Of a DNA stretch of 64,000 nucleotides, positions 57,651 through 64,000 are shown piece by piece. Each line of letters begins with the position of its first letter. Position 1 is the first letter of the stretch. This stretch comes from Centroberyx gerrardi (Eukaryota > Chordata > Actinopteri > Beryciformes > Berycidae): the NCBI RefSeq assembly GCF_048128805.1, contig NC_136016.1, forward strand, positions 13,198,676-13,262,675, written 5' to 3'. The position numbers and the translations under genes were made by a program. The notes below the pieces were generated by a model, which was given only the letters and a program-made list of their open reading frames with translations, ran no database searches and was not told where the DNA came from.

Positions 57651-58507
57651 TTAATGTTAAACTGCATGTGAGAAAATAAAAAAGGTAAAAACTTAAGTAA
57701 AAGAGAGAACTCGATACATTACAAAATGCATAGGATACAATTGTAAATATGGGGAAATGTAATATTTCTTTATTGATTGATTTGTTATTGTTAAAATTGC
57801 TAAAGCCATCTATATATAGCCTTTTAATTAAATGGTAATTTAATTAATTTTAACCAGTTAGAACTATTGTTATAGATAAAGTATGGCATATTTATTTATA
57901 GAGCATTTTTCATACAAGTGAATGCAATTCAAATTGCTTTGTAGTATGCATTATTGCAGTGTTGCAGTGTAGTAGATCAGATTGGTCTTTGACCTTTATA
58001 GTGTGCGAATGCAGGAAATGGATAGGTCACAGCAATAGAGACCAATGCACAGAACAGTTAGAGGTAAAACAAAAGAATAAAATAAGACACAATATAAAAT
58101 AATACAAATAATAAAAAATAAGATGAGCTAAAACATTACAAACATTGCACACCTAGTTAAAAGCCAGAGCAAAAGGGTAGGTTTTGCAGGGTATTACGAT
58201 TGAAGCAATATACTGTACTGCAGATTTATTTCATTTTCAAATGACTAAAAACAAAGCTTAAAAATCAAATAACATTTGCTAAATATAAAATTAACTCTTG
58301 CTTTCCCAAACAGTGCAAAACCAATAACAGTATGTAAATTGTGGGACAAGAGATCCAGCAGATTCTAGGTCTACCAATGAGAAATTACAGTGAGTACTCA
58401 GTACCCTGAGTATACGTGTGGTAAGACCATTAGGTACGCCATTGGGTTTTATAAAGTTAGACTCTTAATTAAGGTTACTAATTAAGGTGATAACAAGGAC
58501 CCTGTCG
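57651..58507. other. AT-rich intergenic DNA
   Basis: No gene or repeat with definable ends was seen. Confidence 0.5.
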
Positions 58508-59233
58508 GACAGCAAGGGTATACCCCCTAAATTCTCCAATCCTCTAAGGCCCCATTAAGTCAAATGTAATAAAAATCCATTCAATAATCACACAATAAGA
58601 CTCCAGGGTTAATCTTCCCAATTATAATGGCTGTATGTCCCAACTATTTTTATTTCGTCAAATAATACAATTTTCCTTCTGGGCTAATCTTCATAATAAG
58701 AAAGCTTTCATGCTGTAACTATTTTTAGATCACAAATTAATAATGTTAACCAGTTAATTATATTATTATTACTCCTAAACAGTCCAAAAATAATGGATAT
58801 AATCCTCTAGGGATTGTCTCCCCAATAATAAAGGGTATGTACCTTAACTATTTTTTTAACAGTCAATAATAAATTTAACTATTTTATTAATCATAATCAC
58901 AGAAAGTGCAAACTTCATGCAAATCTCTATAATTGCCTGAACAATTCTCTTGACAAATTTCAGTACAATATAATGCACCATTGGTGAGATATGGGTCCAA
59001 ATAGCATGGACATGAATTTAATCAGTTAATTAATAATAGTTTTAATAATCATAAACACATCAAAATCAATAGAGTTCTTCCTCTGGGGGTCATCAATGTC
59101 CATACCAAATCTGAAAAGATTCTTATAAAAACTGTTCAAGTTATCACGTTCACATGGAGGATCTGTGGCGGACGCGGCGGCGGTTGGGGTGAATCCATAA
59201 TATCCCTGAAAGTTATTTCGGGGATATAATAAT
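58508..59233 (-). mobile_element. Hairpin-ended interspersed repeat, short copy
   Basis: Reverse-oriented relative of the repeat at 28995-30289. The hairpin end is at 59233 (CGGGGATATAATAA on the plus strand, preceded by TATCCCTGAAAGTTATTTCG) and the other end at about 58508 (ACAGCAAGGGTATACC). The interior carries three degenerate tandem units of about 90-110 nt (around 58600, 58675 and 58800) sharing TAATCTTC..AATAA and AACTATTTTTA; the long copy has one such unit and a different, longer middle. Confidence 0.65.
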
Positions 59234-61085
59234 AACTGTTGGTATTTGTAGGGGAGCTGTGATGCACTATAGTGAACCCCAGTCAGTTTCAAATGCCTAA
59301 ACAGGAGCAGCTGAAAGTGGCCCTGGTTTGGAATGTTTCTGTTTGTGAATTCCCTTTGTGAATGTTTATGAAAACGTCTGTACTCTTGAAAGTCCGAAAC
59401 ACTGGTTGGTTAATTGTTGTTTCTTGTGTTTAGTGTTGTTTTAAGATGAGGAGCTGCACTCTGAGGACCGCAGGCCTATGGCTTCCTAACTCTGTGTGGA
59501 CCTAAATATCTGGTATGTGATGCATCTTTAATAGGCCAGCGGTTATGTGCAATTTCTGGCTACTGTCATGCTTTGTATTATTGCAGTTTCAAGTGCTGAT
59601 GAGTATCTACTGCAGCTTAATAGTTAGAGCTGCGATTTTAATATTTGCCATCTAACACTGGTCCCTCTACTCTCTGTAGGGTCTTTGTGGTAGCCAGTGG
59701 GCGCACTGGGGGAGGTTTCTTCCTTGGTGTAGCATATATATCCTTTTGCAGTGGAGTGGTTTATTTGTGGGAACATTACAGGTAATAGTAGTGTGGTGTG
59801 TCAATTTGTGTTATCTTACTATCACCCCTCTCCTGGTGTGTCGGTGTGTGTTGCTGTGCTGCCTCATTCTGTCTGTCATCTATCCCTCAGTTTTAATTAG
59901 TAAATAAAACTGCTTGTAACAGCACTTAAACTGCAAACCTGGCTGCTGGCTTCATTTAAAAGTGAATGTACCTGTTATGAATGGTATTGAGTAAGGGTGG
60001 TGCTATACTGTAGACATTTCTCCAATTTTGATTTGGTGGCTCCATGGGTGGTGCAGATGATTTTCTCCTTGATTCCTTGACTTTGCTATTTTTCTGTGGT
60101 GCAGCCTATTTTCACCAATGGGTCCCATTTTCTGCAAAAGAAAAATCACAGAATCGCAGAAAACCGGGGGGTAAGATAACATGTTATGCTACATATAAAA
60201 CACGTCGATAAAGTACTGAAGATGCATTATAGAGCATCAATTTGTAGCAGCAATAAAGCCTATTAATTGAAGCCTTCTGACAAAGAACCATATAAATCTC
60301 TGTTGAACTTTTTAAACAGCTCCAATGTTGCAAACCATCTTGAAATACACAATATTTACAGTCTTCACAAGTGAACAAAAAATTCCAATTACAATCTTTT
60401 GATAATGGGATGTCAAGATATCACTCATGTAAAAACAGAAAACAGAATTATATGTCTCTTTGAAGGATTCAGCTAGTGACTAACCAACTGAATAAGACAG
60501 TAGGTTACTGGAAGAGCTATTTACCCTAGCATTTTCTTAAAAAAGCCACCAGCTCAACACTTTAACCACCAAACAACACAACAATCTCCAACAGTCTACC
60601 TCCATCATACAAAAACAACCTATCAGCCGAGGAAGCAGACGGCATTGTGCTATGATGCCATTTAGCTGCTATGCATCCCTGACTGGCTTTCCAGTACTCG
60701 CATTTTTTCCCAAGGAGGTTCCTAAATAATGTCTTTCAACATTCAGCAACCCCCTGAATGCCAGAATACCATTTCCTGTCTCCGCAGACTAAGGTGTAGA
60801 TAGCAGCCATCAAAAAGCTCTGACATCCTGCACATTAAAAGCCACAAAGCACAGGAAGTTCACTTGCTTTTTTTTACATAGTATTTTGTGTGTGTGTGTG
60901 TGTGTGTGTGGGCAAATGCATACTGATGTCGAATTTAAATTTAAATGTTTATTTCCTATTTTTTCCTGAATGGTTAAAATAAAGGAAGTATAAAGAAATG
61001 TAAATTTTTTTCAGTAAAGTACAGGGAAGTTATTGTGTGGTTAGGTGATTCCTGTATGTCTGTGCCGATTGTGCATGCATGTGTG
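59234..61085. other. Intergenic DNA, no gene recognised
   Basis: No coding block or definable repeat other than a short GT run at about 60889-60911. Confidence 0.45.
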
Positions 61086-61428
61086 TACAATACCAGTCAA
61101 AAGTTTGGACGCACCACATTTTTGCTGTTTCCACATTTTAGAATAATAGTAAAGACATCAAACCTACAAAATAACACAAATGGAATTATACAGTGACCAA
61201 AAAAGTGTTAAACAAGTCAAAACTATCTTATATGTTAGATTCTTTAAAGTAGCCACCCTTTGTCTTGATGGAAAGGCAAAGGCTGTGGAAAGAAATTCAT
61301 ACATAGGCGTCAACAAAAAAATAAATTCCAAGCATTTAAGCATAAGCCTTTAGATCAAAATGGCTTTAAGATAATGAAAAACATAGTACATTCAATCAGG
61401 TTTGTCCAAACTTTTGACTGGTAGTGTA
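61086..61428. mobile_element. Tc1-like non-autonomous element
   Basis: Left end TACAATACCAGTCAAAAGTT then TGGAC; right end TGTCCAAACTTTTGACTGGT then AGTGTA. These match the known fish Tc1-like terminal repeat (CACTACCAGTCAAAAGTTTG). Flanked by TA. The 343-nt body retains a subterminal phrase (AAAGTAGCCACCCTTTGTCT) from the parent element but no transposase. Confidence 0.85.
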
Positions 61429-61712
61429 TGTATGTATTGTTTTTGATCCCATACACACCATTGCAAACATGTCTGAGCCTACTATGAGGCAATTCGGGTT
61501 TTGTTTATGTGTCTTTTAGCGGGCCTGCCTATCTTGCGTGCTGCCCCAGCTTCCTGATTCCAGCGGTAGCCTTGTCTCCGTTCAGGCAGCTGCCTTCACA
61601 GCCACTAAATGGAGGGGGAAATCCTTCAAGAGCTTTCTTACAGGCTATCTGAGGAAGAGCAGGAAACTGGTCCCTACACCCACATTACCAGCAACATCAG
61701 GACTGCCCAGGC

Positions 61713-61713
<1 letters not shown>

Positions 61714-61755
<42 letters not shown>
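61714..61755. repeat. (CA)n microsatellite
   Basis: About 20 CA units. Confidence 0.97.
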
Positions 61756-61756
<1 letters not shown>

Positions 61757-62029
61757 CTACACTTACATACACGCACACGCACAGAACTCCCATTCCAATC
61801 AAGCAATACAGAGAAAGATATGATATCACTGTAATATTATGCAGGAGTATGTTTATCTTAGTGGGGCACAGGAGAGTGTGAGGACATACCAGCACTTACC
61901 TTATTTACTACATAAAGATGGATCTATCCCTTTCACTGATAAACCAACAGAGTTGTAGTTTGTCTTAGCTAACAAAATGAAATTGCCTATGTGTTATGTG
62001 TTAGAACTACTGTAGGAAATGGATTGGAA

Positions 62030-62330
62030 ATGGATTGACAACTCAGAATCATCGAGAACAACTCTAACCTTATGCATGTAACTAACCCCCAGTTTTGTCA
62101 AAATGCGGTCAGTGGTGTCTCAGATATTGGGCGACACAGGGCAAACAAATTAACAAATCATTGCAATTTTAAAAATGCTGGAACACAGCAGTGAGATGCA
62201 TCATTCTCCCAAGTTTCATCAAAATCCGATCAGCGGTGTCTGAGATGTCATGTGTGACGAACAAATGAATGAACGGGTGAACAAACAAACAAACAAAAAA
62301 ACAAATTAACAGACAGAGACCAAGCTGTAA
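62030..62330. mobile_element. Relic of a dispersed repeat, two related halves
   Basis: Two related stretches, AGTTTTGTCAAAATGCGGTC/GTGGTGTCTCAGATA and AAGTTTCATCAAAATCCGAT/GCGGTGTCTGAGATG, are each followed by CAAACAAATT- or GACGAACAAA-type tails. This is a degenerate fish repeat whose 3' end carries tandem (AACR)n-like steps. Class uncertain. Confidence 0.5.
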
Positions 62331-62485
62331 TCCAACCCTCAAACAAGTGTCTGTCTTTCTCTCCCACACTCTCTCACTCTGACTCATACACTAATTCATG
62401 ATTAGCATCTGTTATCCCTACCTCATCATCTCCCGGTCTTCTTCTACAGCTCAATCTCTTTATCAAGCATGATTTCAACATCACC

Positions 62486-62526
62486 CGAGCATACACACAC
62501 ACAGACACACACACACACGCACACGC

Positions 62527-62562
<36 letters not shown>
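62486..62562. repeat. (AC)n microsatellite with GC interruptions
   Basis: Interrupted then pure AC units, about 150 nt upstream of the signal-peptide exon at 62709. Confidence 0.95.
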
Positions 62563-62565
<3 letters not shown>

Positions 62566-62708
62566 CAGCTGTGCCAAGAAAAACAGGGGTGGACTAGTTC
62601 CGTAATCCACTCAGCCCTCAGACTTCGTGAAGACAGAGTTTCAGACTGACACCTCAGGTCACTGACTGGCCTCGAAGGTTACGACTGCTCCCCTCATCAC
62701 TATCCACC

Positions 62709-62745
62709 ATGGTGTTGTACCTGCTCTTTCCAGCCCTACTCTTAG
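62709..62745 (+). CDS. Secreted-protein gene, exon 1: signal peptide
   Basis: ATG in perfect Kozak context (CCACCATGG) encodes MVLYLLFPALLL, then the donor TTAG|GTATGT after one base of the next codon. The residues form a hydrophobic signal-peptide core. Phase 1 exit matches the phase 1 entry of the next two exons. Confidence 0.75.
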
Positions 62746-63054
62746 GTATGTACACCACTTCATTTCACACACACTCTTTCTTCTTTTTGGGGGGGATAGG
62801 AGTTGTAGTAGTGTTGGGTTCTGTTGGCATTTCCTGTGGAAGTTTCGTAGAGTTTGTTGCATGATTCCCTCAGTGTCTATTGTCTTCTCCATTTGAGGAT
62901 GCCGCTCTGGTACGATGGAAGGACAATGGCCGGGGACATTTTAGTTTAGGTAGCAGCAAACAAACAGGCCGGTGTGAAAGACTGTTAAAGTTGTTTAGAG
63001 TGTTTCTGAGATATTAAATTATACAAAATGGTTTCAATGCATCTGTACTGGCAG

Positions 63055-63162
63055 GTGTTGTGGAGTCGCAAACAGGCAACCTGACAGATGAAGAGTTGAG
63101 CAAACCTGGAGGGAAACTGGGGCGTCTGGGCAACCAAACATTCAGGATATCCAAGAATGACA
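63055..63162 (+). CDS. Secreted-protein gene, exon 2: first repeat
   Basis: Acceptor TACTGGCAG, donor A|GTAAGA, 108 nt, symmetric phase 1-1. Encodes GVVESQTGNLTDEELSKPGG then KLGRLGNQTFRISKND, with N-glycosylation motifs NLT and NQT. Signal cleavage is likely near the exon 1/2 join. Shares the pattern N-x-T ... EL ... LG-x-x-NQTF with exon 3, so the two exons look like duplicates. Confidence 0.75.
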
Positions 63163-63553
63163 GTAAGACTTTTTTTTTTTCAATCCTTGTAGTATATTAG
63201 TATAGCATATAGAAGTATATTAGTGAAACACTGTTATTGTACGAAAACCTTGTATCTTTAAAACGTCTTCTTGTAACTTCTTGTAGCTTTTCAGTAATTA
63301 AAACCAAAGCAATTCTGACAATAGTCTCTAGCCCTATGATCATCAGCCTTTCTTACCCAATAAAGGTGTAAACCTTCAAATAAAAACATGACAACTACTA
63401 TTGGAGTTACTGTATGAGGCTTTGACATGACAGCAGTGTCAGTATGCAATATATCATTGTGTGGATTTGAGATAATTCACCCACCAGTCATGGCAAATCC
63501 TGCCCAAATTAAACAAATAAAATTATAAATTTATATAAAATTTATGTTTGCAG

Positions 63554-63670
63554 CTGCCATGAAACCAGGCAATGTGACATCCACTTCGTACGAAGATGAG
63601 TTGAGTGAACTTGAGGAGGAACTGGGGCTCCCGAGCAACCAGACATTTAATGTAATCACAGAGGATGATG
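63554..63670 (+). CDS. Secreted-protein gene, exon 3: second repeat
   Basis: Acceptor TTTGCAG, donor GATG|GTAAAA, 117 nt, phase 1-1. Encodes AMKPGNVTSTSYEDELSELE then EELGLPSNQTFNVITEDD, with NVT and NQT sites and more acidic than exon 2. The gene continues beyond the window. I do not recognise the family: no cysteines, no known domain yet. Confidence 0.75.
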
Positions 63671-64000
63671 GTAAAATGCTTTTTAATCTTGTTAATCTGC
63701 ATGTTTGAATTGAGTGACTATACGGAAATCCCCCGTTCCTTATCACTGGCCTATAAGTCAAAATGTCCTGTGCTTGAGTAGTCACTCATTATAGCTGAAG
63801 CATTGCCAAACGAGCTGGCAATGAACCAGCAATCTAGTTTCACTTTCAGGAAAGTAATAGGTTTTGACATTAGTACTGTGCTGGCATTGAGGCTGTTACT
63901 GAACTAGTGATCTTGCAGCTGTGGTATTAAATGAAGTCTTAACATTAACATTACATGAAATTAAGAGGGGTAAACTTAGAACTATGTCAAAACAAAGCAC
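63671..64000. other. Intron of the secreted-protein gene, to the window edge
   Basis: Intronic sequence after exon 3. A possible acceptor at 63918 (TCTTGCAG) opens a frame to the edge, but what it encodes does not resemble the repeats, so no exon is called. Confidence 0.5.

Noticed and set aside
63919..64000. Possible exon 4 of the secreted-protein gene after TCTTGCAG
   Set aside because: The frame is open to the edge, but the residues do not resemble the repeat exons and no donor is visible.
1..64000. tRNA, rRNA, CRISPR or prokaryote-type operons
   Set aside because: Looked for cloverleaf-like and regularly spaced repeat patterns; none was found, and the window is a vertebrate nuclear region.

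Overview
The window is vertebrate nuclear DNA, almost certainly from a ray-finned (teleost) fish. It has split genes with GT-AG introns, very dense CA/GT and CT/GA microsatellites, and a typical teleost mix of transposon debris: L2/CR1-like non-LTR relics, Tc1-like and piggyBac-like non-autonomous elements, foldback elements and LTR-like insertions. Species cannot be told from the sequence. No rRNA, tRNA, CRISPR or bacterial-type feature was seen.

Layout. (1) 1-3.1 kb is AT-rich intergenic DNA with a decayed reverse-transcriptase fragment on the minus strand. (2) 3329-4348 (+) is an intact single-coding-exon gene for a 339-residue protein. Its centre is a long glycine-zipper region, flanked by charged helical segments. 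I do not recognise the family. (3) 8311-41122 (-) is a complete formin-like gene, best matched to FMNL1. I rebuilt 26 coding exons whose reading phases all agree (3249 nt, 1082 residues): a myristoylation-type N terminus, the GTPase-binding/FH3 region, a proline-rich FH1, FH2 and a DAD-like C terminus. Intron 11 uses a GC-AG splice pair. (4) 48036-53506 (-) is a chemokine receptor closest to CCR10, with one large exon and a proposed 8-codon first exon 4.3 kb upstream. The intron between them holds a roughly 1.7-kb sequence present twice. (5) 53.5-62.7 kb is intergenic and rich in non-LTR retrotransposon relics, including an esterase-like ORF1 block and an L2-type reverse transcriptase. (6) 62709 to the right edge (+) is the start of an unrecognised secreted-protein gene: a signal-peptide exon with a perfect Kozak context, then two symmetric phase-1 exons encoding related repeats with N-glycosylation sites. 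The gene runs off the window.

FMNL1 controls actin assembly in leukocytes and other migrating cells, and CCR10 guides leukocyte homing. Both human genes lie in the 17q21 region, so their linkage here fits conserved synteny. That is linkage, not evidence of joint regulation. The most novel items are the glycine-zipper gene, the repeat-exon secreted gene, the two-copy hairpin-ended repeat family, the near-perfect foldback element in fmnl1 intron 2, and the nested piggyBac/LTR insertion.
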